This document shows, piece by piece, positions 26,905 through 34,170 of a stretch of 64,000 nt of DNA. Source of the stretch: Lacticaseibacillus yichunensis (lineage in GTDB: Bacteria > Bacillota > Bacilli > Lactobacillales > Lactobacillaceae); assembly GCF_003946405.1 (NCBI RefSeq), contig NZ_RHOG01000002.1, positions 62,001 to 126,000 of the forward strand, given 5' to 3'. Positions within the stretch are counted from its first letter, which is position 1, and the number at the start of each line of letters is the position of its first letter. Position numbers and translations under genes: made by a program. A model generated the notes under the pieces. That model worked only from the letters and a program-made list of their open reading frames with translations. It ran no database searches and was not told the DNA's origin.

Positions 26905-26935
26905 AAGCACCGGTGCGACGTCCGCACCGGTGCTT
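26905..26935 (-). terminator. Strong hairpin between ytmP and trmB
   Basis: Perfect 13-bp arms, AAGCACCGGTGCG and its complement (26905-26917 and 26923-26935), five-base loop, followed by only TTTT. It ends about six bases before the trmB ribosome site, so it may be a partial terminator or may affect trmB translation. Confidence 0.7.
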
Positions 26936-26938
26936 ATT

Positions 26939-27715
26939 TTAGTCTTGTTGATCAAGCACTTCTTGCATCTTGAGCAGTGCGGCATTCATTTCTGTGTAGC
27001 GCTGGGCGTCAAACATCCGCTGCGTTTCATCCAACAGATGAAGCAAGCCGTACCATTGCAGGCGAGTGGCCAGATCTGCCGTTAATTTCGTGCCATACGC
27101 ATCGAGCCATTCTTGCCACTGCGCGCGCGGCACATAGTTGAACAAAACAACAGACAGGTCAAAGGCGGGATCGCCAAGCGAGGCTTGATCCCAGTCGACC
27201 AGATAAAGCCGCCCGCTGTCGGACAGCAGCCAGTTCTTATGATTGAGGTCCCCGTGGCACACGCGCAATTCGCGTTGCGGCGGCAACGTCATCAGCGCAG
27301 CGACCGCCTGTGCGACCACCGCGTGTTGCCGAAGCGTTGGCGCCAAATTGACCAGCACGCGTTCGCGCAACGCAGGCAACGACTGACCTTGGCCGCCAAC
27401 TTTTTGAAGCATCCGGCGAAGCAACACCGAATTGTGGACCTTGCCTAAAAGTTGTGCGACGATCGGCGAGCACATTTGCTCGCGCGTCAGCGTTTTGCCA
27501 TTGACCCAGTCTTGAGCCGTTAAAACATCACCGGTAGAAATGCGTTTGGTCCAGATCAGCTTCGGGGTCACCCCTTCCACTGATAAGGCCGCCAAAAATG
27601 GGGACGCATTACGTTTTAAAAAGAATTTCTCGTGGGCATAAACGCCCATAAATGCCCCACCGGTCGTGCCGCCAACTGGCTCTAGCGACCATCCGGGGTC
27701 TAAGTCAAAATTCAT
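26939..27715 (-). CDS. ytmP: YtmP-like aminoglycoside/choline kinase-fold phosphotransferase
   Basis: 258 aa. A GTTGGAFMG-type nucleotide loop near residue 16, then CHGDLNHKNWLL (catalytic loop, HGDxxxxN) and LVDWDQASLGDPAFDL (metal-binding DWD), as in aminoglycoside and choline/thiamine kinases. The physiological substrate of YtmP is unknown. The start ATG 27713-27715 has GGGAG nine bases upstream. Neighbour of trmB. Confidence 0.88.
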   Translation of the reverse strand: MNFDLDPGWSLEPVGGTTGGAFMGVYAHEKFFLKRNASPFLAALSVEGVTPKLIWTKRISTGDVLTAQDWVNGKTLTREQMCSPIVAQLLGKVHNSVLLRRMLQKVGGQGQSLPALRERVLVNLAPTLRQHAVVAQAVAALMTLPPQRELRVCHGDLNHKNWLLSDSGRLYLVDWDQASLGDPAFDLSVVLFNYVPRAQWQEWLDAYGTKLTADLATRLQWYGLLHLLDETQRMFDAQRYTEMNAALLKMQEVLDQQD

Positions 27716-27808
27716 CTGCCAAAACTCCCATCCCAACGCACCGATCTTCTGTGAGCTAAAATCAATATTACAAGCCGCCAGCCCCACCGTCAAGGCAATA
27801 TTGAGGAA

Positions 27809-28266
27809 GGGTGCGGAGCCGAGCGTTTAGGGGTGGGCAGATAGTTCGGCCTGGGCGGTTGATGGCGCACTCGGCCATCGAACGACCGGGACGACTATAT
27901 GCCCCACCCCTGCTCGGCGAAGCCCAACTAGGGTGCGGAGGCCCGCGGGATGGTGGAACAGCTAGGTCGGCTCAGGTGCTTGGTGGCGTTCCTTGCCACC
28001 GAGTGCATGAGACGCCGCATGTTTCCACCATACGGGCCGGAGCCCTACTATCAGGGTGCGGAGCGGGGCGTTTAGGTCTGAGCAGCTAGTTCGGCCTGGG
28101 CGGTTGATGGCGCACTTGGCCATCGAACGACCGGGCCGACTAGCTGCCTCAAACCTGCCCCGCGGAGCCCTACTATTAGGTGCAGAGCCAAGCGTTTAGG
28201 TCTGAGCATCTAGTTCGGTCATCGACTGCTCAGGCCGACTAGATGCCTCAGACCTGCCCCGCGAAA
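27809..28266 (+). repeat. Hairpin-family repeats, four tandem copies
   Basis: Copies at 27809-27928, 27931-28048, 28054-28172 and 28179-28266. The arm types are CCGAGC + GGGGTGGG, GGCCCG + ATGGTGG, GCGGGGC + GGTCTGAG, and again GGTCTGAG in copy 4. Each has a matching complementary right arm. Closing stems are GATGGC/GCCATC, GGTGGC/GCCACC and GATGGC/GCCATC. Copy 4 has lost about 30 bp around its loop but kept the outer arms. The array fills the gap between ytmP and ecsB; nothing else was found in 27716-28279. Confidence 0.82.
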
Positions 28267-28279
28267 ACGAAATTCCTGC

Positions 28280-29491
28280 CTACCTTGCGTCCAATTTTGC
28301 CAGCCGCAGCGGCAGATACCACAACGCAAACGCCAGGGCCAGCACCACGCCAGCCGCGAGGACAACACCAACTTTGAGCCACGCCCCGCTGAGGGCTGCA
28401 CCGATTGCTAAGATCACCGACATCAATAGCAATAGGACCAGCACCAGCCGGCCAAACGAGGCCTTTTTTTGCTTGAGCGACAACGGGTACAGATGGGTGA
28501 AGACGATCTCGTCATAGGCCAGGTAAAATGGCAACAGCTGAAAGCCGACCAGGTAGACGAAAAGCAAGGCGAAGAGCCCTGCCAACCACCATTGCTGGAC
28601 AAAGGCTAAGATTGCCGCGCCAATCACCGCCAACCGCAAAAACAGGCCGAAAAATTCTGTGCGGCGCAGAAACCCGCGCACATAGAGATAGGTCCAACTG
28701 CTGGCATAACGTTTTGGCACCAGCTTCGTAAAGATATCCAGGTATTTGCGGCGATGCACCCCACCGCCAATGCCTGGGACGTCGGTGAAGAGATTATAGA
28801 AGCGATAGATGCGGCCCATGCGCGCCGATTCGCGCTTGATCAGCAGCTGCCAGTCGAGTTGCGCGGGCTGGAACCAATCGCCGATCCGCCAGCGGAGCAA
28901 GAGGTCGCAGGCCAAGGCCACCGCCGTCGTGATCACCGGATGAATCCAGATGCCGGCCATCAATCCGGCCCAGGCGACCAAGATCAACACCGCTCGCGAA
29001 AGCCAGATCGGCAAATGCAGCGTGTAATTGCCCAGCAATTGAAGCCACAAGTCGACATCCTTGAACAACCACAGCGCGAGCAGAATCAACCCCAGCGACA
29101 ACCAATCGCCGTGATGCAAGACGCCGAGTAGCGGCCAGGCCGCCAGCGTGGCGAGGAGCAAGGTCGCCAGTGGCAAAAGCGCGCTGTACCGCCGGGCCCG
29201 AAATAGGTAGCCGGCAAAATCACTGGTGCGCGGCAACAGAAATGTCGCATCTGCCGCTTCCGCCAGCGTGGCCAGATCACCGAGCCCAACAACTAAGGCC
29301 AACACGGCGGCCAGGGCTGGGGTGAACCACCATTGGGGCGTCAGATCATGGATCAGCTGACTATAGCCGTACAACAGCGCGCCCAATAGAATGATCAGGG
29401 CCAACACGAAATGGTCGTTGAAAACCAGCTGCAGGTATTTGAATTGTTCTTTTGAGTGCCGCGCCAGCCGCGTTTTCCACAGCTTATTCAT
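28280..29491 (-). CDS. ecsB: ABC transporter permease EcsB
   Basis: 403 aa with about ten hydrophobic segments, opening MNKLWKTRLARHSKEQFKYL, typical of EcsB. With EcsA it forms an exporter affecting competence, protein secretion and regulated proteolysis in Bacillus; the cargo is debated. It overlaps ecsA by eight bases. Confidence 0.93.
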   Translation of the reverse strand: MNKLWKTRLARHSKEQFKYLQLVFNDHFVLALIILLGALLYGYSQLIHDLTPQWWFTPALAAVLALVVGLGDLATLAEAADATFLLPRTSDFAGYLFRARRYSALLPLATLLLATLAAWPLLGVLHHGDWLSLGLILLALWLFKDVDLWLQLLGNYTLHLPIWLSRAVLILVAWAGLMAGIWIHPVITTAVALACDLLLRWRIGDWFQPAQLDWQLLIKRESARMGRIYRFYNLFTDVPGIGGGVHRRKYLDIFTKLVPKRYASSWTYLYVRGFLRRTEFFGLFLRLAVIGAAILAFVQQWWLAGLFALLFVYLVGFQLLPFYLAYDEIVFTHLYPLSLKQKKASFGRLVLVLLLLMSVILAIGAALSGAWLKVGVVLAAGVVLALAFALWYLPLRLAKLDAR

Positions 29492-30221
29492 GTGCGGCCT
29501 CTTTCGTCATGGCCAAATAAATGTCGTCCAGCCGCCCTGCCGGCAAATTGAACTGACGCTGCAAGCTGGCCAAGTCGCCGGTCGCCCGCACGCCGCCATC
29601 TTTGAGGAGCACGAATTGATCTGCAACTTCTTCGGCGGTATTCAAGATGTGCGTCGACATCAAAATGGCTGCCCCTGCCGCCCGTTTTTCCTCGACCAAC
29701 GCGAGCAAGTCGTGGACGCCCAGCGGATCCAAGCCGGTGAAGGGCTCATCGATCAAGAACAGGTCGGCATCCGTCATGAACGCGCAGACGATCATGACCT
29801 TCTGCTTCATCCCCTTGGAAAAATTATCCGGGAACCAGTCCAGTTTGTTGGCCAGCCGGAACGTTTCCAACATCGCGTTCACTTTCGGCCAGGTCTGGTC
29901 CTGATCCAGCTGATACGCCATCATGGTCAGCTCGAGGTGTTCCTTGAGGGTCAACTCCGGATAGAGCACCGGCGTTTCCGGCACATAGGCGATCGCCTGC
30001 CGATACGCATCGGGGTCGTCGGCCAGCGTCTTGTCGCCGATCGTGATCGTCCCGCTCATTGGCTTCAGCAGACCGATGATATGTTTGATCGTCGTCGACT
30101 TGCCCGCGCCGTTCAGGCCGATCAAGGCAGTCACTTCGCCATCTGGGGCGGAAAAGTCCAGGTTTTTGATCACCGGCATTGCCCCATAGCCGCCGGTGAG
30201 ATGGTTGATCACTAAGCTCAT
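29484..30221 (-). CDS. ecsA: ABC transporter ATP-binding protein EcsA
   Basis: 245 aa. Walker A GLNGAGKST near residue 37, signature FSKGMKQK (the variant of LSGGQ common in EcsA), Walker B LFLIDEPFTGLD, and a switch histidine in MSTHIL. The start ATG 30219-30221 has GAGG seven bases upstream. Divergent from hit, the same arrangement as Bacillus ecsAB-hit. Confidence 0.95.
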   Translation of the reverse strand: MSLVINHLTGGYGAMPVIKNLDFSAPDGEVTALIGLNGAGKSTTIKHIIGLLKPMSGTITIGDKTLADDPDAYRQAIAYVPETPVLYPELTLKEHLELTMMAYQLDQDQTWPKVNAMLETFRLANKLDWFPDNFSKGMKQKVMIVCAFMTDADLFLIDEPFTGLDPLGVHDLLALVEEKRAAGAAILMSTHILNTAEEVADQFVLLKDGGVRATGDLASLQRQFNLPAGRLDDIYLAMTKEAAHE

Positions 30222-30244
30222 TTGAATACCTCGTTCTCTTCGTT

Positions 30245-30275
30245 TTGACAACGCTTTTTACGTCCAGTTTATGAT
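30245..30275 (+). promoter_or_regulatory. Promoter of hit with an overlapping cre-like site
   Basis: TTGACA (30245-30250) with TATGAT (30270-30275) at 19 bp, or TTTATG at 17 bp. TTGACAACGCTTTTTA (30245-30260) matches the CcpA cre consensus WTGNNARCGNWWWCAW at 14 of 16 positions and covers the -35, which would suit repression. Binding is a guess. Confidence 0.5.
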
Positions 30276-30320
30276 AACATGAAACCAGCCCACAGAATTA
30301 ATAGGAAAGAGGAATCAGTG

Positions 30321-30749
30321 ATGACGGATTGTGTATTTTGTAAGATCGTAAGCAACGAGATCCCCAGCACCGTGGTCTACGAAGACGATGTTGTGAAGGC
30401 GTTCTTGGACCTCACCCAGGTCACGAAGGGCCACACGCTGGTCGTCCCGAAAAAGCATGTCCCGGATATTTTCGCCTATGATGCCGAGCTGGCCGCCCAG
30501 GTTTTTGCCCGGCTGCCAAAGATCGCCCGCGCGATTCGCGACAGCGACCCGAAGATCACCGGCATGAATATCCTCATCAATAATGGGGAAGTCGCCTATC
30601 AAAGCGTGTTCCATTCCCACATTCATTTGATTCCGCGCTATGATGCCAGCGATGACTTCAGCATCCACTTTGGCGACCACAGCGCGCAATACGACAGCGC
30701 CAAGCGCCAGGCCGTCGCGGACAGCATCACTGAAAAGGTAGGCGACTAA
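30321..30749 (+). CDS. hit: HIT family nucleotide hydrolase
   Basis: 142 aa histidine-triad protein. CVFCKI near the N-terminus (possible zinc half-site) and HSHIHLIPR with the catalytic histidine triad near residues 98-104. Such proteins hydrolyse AMP-conjugates; the natural substrate is not settled. The start ATG 30321 has GAGGA seven bases upstream. Divergent from ecsA; followed one base later by the YtxH-like gene. Confidence 0.95.
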   Translation: MTDCVFCKIVSNEIPSTVVYEDDVVKAFLDLTQVTKGHTLVVPKKHVPDIFAYDAELAAQVFARLPKIARAIRDSDPKITGMNILINNGEVAYQSVFHSHIHLIPRYDASDDFSIHFGDHSAQYDSAKRQAVADSITEKVGD

Positions 30750-30750
30750 C

Positions 30751-31149
30751 ATGGCAAAATTTGGCAAAGGCTTTTTACTTGGGGCAGTGGCTGGCACCCT
30801 CTTCGCCCTTTTGACCGCGAAAAAAAGTGGGCCGGAGCGGCAACGGGCCATCGCCGATTATGTCGATGATGTGACCAGCGCGACAGGCGATATGCAGCAC
30901 GCGACCACGCGCCTCGGTAATGCCATCAAGGACCTGCAACGCGAGCTCAAAGAGACCCTTCAGCCGGCGCTCAAAGACATCAGCGATGACGTCACCGATT
31001 TTCAGTTCCAAGCAGAAGGCGCCACGGCCGCGATGCAGGAACACCTCGATGCCATCGAAGCCGCAGCAGGCCCACTGACGGACCTGACTGCCAGTGATGA
31101 CGCCCTAGCGGGTCAAAGCGACGGGCCGTCATCTGAGAAGACAGCGTGA
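30751..31149 (+). CDS. YtxH domain protein
   Basis: 132 aa. An N-terminal glycine-rich hydrophobic segment (GKGFLLGAVAGTLFALLTA, residues 5-23) followed by KKSG and long amphipathic helices, as in the YtxH/YtjA family of small stress-associated proteins. Function unknown. AAGGTAGG lies before ATG, which begins one base after the hit stop, so the two are co-transcribed. Confidence 0.85.
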   Translation: MAKFGKGFLLGAVAGTLFALLTAKKSGPERQRAIADYVDDVTSATGDMQHATTRLGNAIKDLQRELKETLQPALKDISDDVTDFQFQAEGATAAMQEHLDAIEAAAGPLTDLTASDDALAGQSDGPSSEKTA

Positions 31150-31255
31150 TAGAAATTTGAAAGTTCTGTGAACACCGGGCCAACAAGCGCTTCAATGTGC
31201 TAAACTAGGACCCAGTGCTTATCATAAGCAAAATCTGGACTTAGGATGTGTGATA

Positions 31256-32164
31256 ATGAAAAAATGGATCGCCGGTCTCGCCGGCATTCTTCTGGCCGTC
31301 ACCTTAGCAGGTTGCTCCTCGGGCGACAGTGCGACCGTTGCAAACATGAACGGCGCGAAGATCACCAAGCAGGAGTACTACGATGAAATGAAGACTAGTT
31401 CCGTTGGCGGCGAGGCGACCCTTCGCAACATGATCTTGGCCAAGGCGCTTGATCAGCAGTACGGCAAAAAAGTGACCACCAAACAAGTCACCAAGCAGTA
31501 CAACGCCGTCAAGAAGAGCTATGGCACCTCATTTGCCTCTGCCCTTGAACAAAATGGTCTGACCACCAAGAGCTTCAAGGAAGAGATTCGCACTTCCCTT
31601 CTTTCCGAAGTCGCTTTGAAGGATCTCAAGAAGGTCACCCAAAAGCAGCTCGATACGCAGTGGAAGTCTTACGAGCCAAAGATCACCGTTCAGCACATTC
31701 TGGTTGCCAAGAAAGCCAAGGCTGAAGACATCATCAAGCTTTTGGCCAAGGACAACACTGAAAAGAACTTCAACGCTTTGGCAAAGAAGTACTCGACGGA
31801 TACCGGCACCGCGACCAGCGGCGGCAAGATTGCGGCGTTCGACAACACGGATACCAGCCTCGACTCCGACTTCAAGACTGCGGCCTTCAAGCTGAAGCAA
31901 GGCGAATACACCACCACCCCGGTCAAGACGACTTATGGCTACCATGTCATTCGCAGCATCAAGAACCCGGGCAAGGGCAAGGAATCCGATCACACCAAAG
32001 AACTCAAAGAGCAACTTTACACGACCTGGGAATCCGACAGCACCGTGATGACCAGCGTGATGGAGCAAGTGCTTGAAAAGGCCAATGTTTCCATCAAGGA
32101 CAAGGACCTGTCAGACGTCTTGGACGTTTACACAAGCACCAGCTCCTCTGCAGCAAGCAACTAA
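31256..32164 (+). CDS. prsA: Foldase lipoprotein PrsA
   Basis: 302 aa. A signal peptide ends in lipobox LAGC with the modified cysteine C20. A parvulin-type PPIase domain follows (about 140-230: VQHILVAKKA, ALAKKYSTD, YGYHVI). N- and C-terminal helical parts form the chaperone bowl. PrsA helps exported proteins fold at the membrane surface. The start ATG 31256 has AGGA nine bases upstream. An extended -10 (TGCTAAACT, about 31198-31206) lies upstream. It ends at its own terminator. Confidence 0.96.
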   Translation: MKKWIAGLAGILLAVTLAGCSSGDSATVANMNGAKITKQEYYDEMKTSSVGGEATLRNMILAKALDQQYGKKVTTKQVTKQYNAVKKSYGTSFASALEQNGLTTKSFKEEIRTSLLSEVALKDLKKVTQKQLDTQWKSYEPKITVQHILVAKKAKAEDIIKLLAKDNTEKNFNALAKKYSTDTGTATSGGKIAAFDNTDTSLDSDFKTAAFKLKQGEYTTTPVKTTYGYHVIRSIKNPGKGKESDHTKELKEQLYTTWESDSTVMTSVMEQVLEKANVSIKDKDLSDVLDVYTSTSSSAASN

Positions 32165-32172
32165 GCGCAATG

Positions 32173-32200
32173 AAAAAGTCGGCTGAGGCCGGCTTTTTTT
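32173..32200 (+). terminator. Terminator of prsA
   Basis: AAGTCGGC (32176-32183) pairs with GCCGGCTT (32188-32195), followed by T7. Confidence 0.92.
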
Positions 32201-32203
32201 GTA

Positions 32204-32590
32204 GGGTGCGCAGCCGAGCGTTTAGGTCTGAGCGGATAGTCTGCCTTGGGCGCTTGAGGCGTACTTCGCCTCGAGTGCACAAGACAGCTAGACGTCTCAG
32301 ACCTGCTCGGCGGAGCCCGACTTGAGGGTGCGAAGGCCCGCGGGATGGTGGAACGACTAACTTGGCTCGCGTGCTTGATGGCGTACTCAGCCATCGAGTG
32401 CACGAGACAGTTAGACGTTGCCACCATGCGGGCCGGAGCCAAACTGTAGGGTGCGCAGCCGAGCGTTTTGGGGTGGGCAGGTAGTTCGGCCTGGGCGGTT
32501 GATGGCGCACTTAGCCATCAGGCGACCGGGACAACTACATGTCCCACCCCTGCTCGGCGGAGCCCAACTGTCGGGTGCAAGGTCCAACTT
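32204..32590 (+). repeat. Hairpin-family repeats, three copies and a fragment
   Basis: Copies at 32204-32320, 32326-32444 and 32449-32569; a fragment GGGTGCAAGGTCC begins near 32573. Copy 1 combines CCGAGC with GGTCTGAG, copy 2 GGCCCG with ATGGTGG, copy 3 CCGAGC with GGGGTGGG, each with matching right arms. Closing stems are GAGGC/GCCTC, GATGGC/GCCATC and GATGGC/GCCATC. Copy 2 is a close relative of 27931-28048 and copy 3 of 27809-27928. The array lies between two convergent terminators. Confidence 0.82.
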
Positions 32591-32600
32591 GAACGCACAA

Positions 32601-32665
32601 CAAAATCGCCGATCGCAGACACCCACAGAAAATCCGTGAGCCTTGCGATCGGCGATTTTGTTTTG
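32601..32665. terminator. Bidirectional terminator downstream of yhaM
   Basis: Perfect 17-bp arms at 32601-32617 and 32644-32660, 26-base loop, A/T runs on both sides. Confidence 0.85.
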
Positions 32666-32710
32666 TTCATCTACTGTTGGTGAGCCTGTTTGCGCTGACT
32701 GGCGATGTCC

Positions 32711-33679
32711 TCACTTCGGATCCGGGTACCCCTGTCCTTTTTCCGGGCGGTAGAAACGACGGTTGTCCATCCCAAATAACCGCTCAGTGAAGGTCCCAGG
32801 CTCAACGCGCTGGTATGCCGTCGTCAGCATGTTGATTTCGGCATCTAACTCGTCCAGGTCGTGCAGAATTTGCGCTTCAAGGAGTTGCGGGCGCACTGGC
32901 GAACCGTATTCGAGCAAGCCGTGATGGGCAAGCACCACATGCCGCAACATGATCATGTCCTCACTCGCCGGATCGATTTTCAATTCCTGCGCCGCCACCA
33001 CGATGGCCTCGTCGATCAGCACAATGTGGCCGATCAGGTTGCCTTCCATCGTATACTCCGTGGAGACCGGGCCGGACAGCTCGATTGTTTTGCCCAGGTC
33101 ATGTAAGATCGCGCCTGCATAGAGCAGCGATTTATTCACGCTGCTGTATTGCGCCGCCACGCTTTTAGCCAGGCGCAAAATACTCAGCGTGTGGAATGCC
33201 AAGCCGCCGGTGAACGCATGATGATTAGACTTCGCCGCCGGATAGGTCAAAAACGCCTGCTTGTGATCGCCAAGCACCTTGCGCACGATGCGGTTCCAGT
33301 TGGCATTGGTGATCTGGAAGATAAAATCGTTGAGCTCTTCGCCCATATCGTCCGCTGTTTCCGGGGCGTGCTCAACATATTTGCTCGGGTCATTGCCCTC
33401 TTCCTGAGTCGCAAGGCGCACCGAATAAAGCTTGATCTGCGGGTTGCCCTGATACAGCTCGCGCTTACCGCTGACCTGCACCACTTCGCCGGCTTTGTAC
33501 TGCGCAATGTCAGCCTCAGAGGCATCCCAGAACTTGGCCGAAATGTGGCCGCTTGCGTCTTGGAATGTGAAGGCGATGAATTTGTTGCCGTTTTTGGCCT
33601 GCCGCACTTCGGCCGTTTTGACCAGCACCGTCAACTTGACCTCATCGCCGTTTTGATAATCGAATATCTGTTTTGCCAT
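32711..33679 (-). CDS. yhaM: 3'-5' exoribonuclease YhaM
   Basis: 322 aa. An N-terminal OB fold (about 1-110) is followed by an HD hydrolase domain with HHAFTGGLAFHT, ILHDLGK and HVVLAHHG ligands. YhaM trims RNA 3' ends, for instance after intrinsic termination. The start ATG 33677-33679 (MAKQIFDY) has AGGTGG six bases upstream. It follows the YheA-like gene, with a terminator between. Confidence 0.95.
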   Translation of the reverse strand: MAKQIFDYQNGDEVKLTVLVKTAEVRQAKNGNKFIAFTFQDASGHISAKFWDASEADIAQYKAGEVVQVSGKRELYQGNPQIKLYSVRLATQEEGNDPSKYVEHAPETADDMGEELNDFIFQITNANWNRIVRKVLGDHKQAFLTYPAAKSNHHAFTGGLAFHTLSILRLAKSVAAQYSSVNKSLLYAGAILHDLGKTIELSGPVSTEYTMEGNLIGHIVLIDEAIVVAAQELKIDPASEDMIMLRHVVLAHHGLLEYGSPVRPQLLEAQILHDLDELDAEINMLTTAYQRVEPGTFTERLFGMDNRRFYRPEKGQGYPDPK

Positions 33680-33733
33680 ACGCCCCACCTGTCTTCTATT
33701 TACCCCCATCATACCGATAACCTGCGCAAAGCG

Positions 33734-33768
33734 CAAAAAAATACCGTCCATCGCTGGACGGCGTTTTC
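33734..33768 (-). terminator. Terminator between the YheA-like gene and yhaM
   Basis: CCGTCCA/TGGACGG arms (33744-33750 and 33755-33761) with a T7 tract on the minus strand. Confidence 0.85.
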
Positions 33769-33778
33769 TGTGCAGTCA

Positions 33779-34144
33779 TTACTGTGCGTCAGGCTTTTTC
33801 ATGTTGGCTTGGTAAAGCGCCACGATTGGCTGGGCGATGACCCGGTTGAGGTCATCCATCACCGTTGAAAGTGCCTGCTCGCGGGCCAGCAGGTCGTTGA
33901 TCGGCTGCATGTTCTGCATCTTTTCACCGATCGTCTGCAGGCCGGCCATTTCTTCCTGCGTGATCTCTTGGCCAGTGGCTTGTTTTTGCTGCAACTCGAC
34001 TTGCTTGTCTTGGAACTGTTGGAACATCGCATAAGCGACGGCGTCCAGCTTCAGCATGTCATATGCCTTTTTCAAGTCCTGGAACTGTTCACTGGCCTCG
34101 AGGTCCTTTGCCAGTTGGTCTGCGGTATCGTATACGTTTGCCAT
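33779..34144 (-). CDS. YlbF/YmcA/YheA family protein
   Basis: 121 aa, almost all helical and Gln-rich, opening MANVYDTADQLAKDLEASE as in YheA-like members. Bacillus YlbF and YmcA form the Y-complex that steers RNase Y; YheA paralogues have no settled role. The start ATG 34142-34144 has GAGG six bases upstream. It lies 26 bases from the PBP gene on the same strand and next to yhaM, so an RNA-decay link is possible but not shown. Confidence 0.85.
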   Translation of the reverse strand: MANVYDTADQLAKDLEASEQFQDLKKAYDMLKLDAVAYAMFQQFQDKQVELQQKQATGQEITQEEMAGLQTIGEKMQNMQPINDLLAREQALSTVMDDLNRVIAQPIVALYQANMKKPDAQ

Positions 34145-34170
34145 AACGCGCCTCATTTCCCGAGTGTTGA

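Noticed and set aside
27809-32590. Tandem ~120-bp repeats as a CRISPR array
   Set aside because: Units are self-complementary hairpins with differing arms and 1-6 bp between them. There are no identical short repeats, no unique equal-length spacers and no cas genes.
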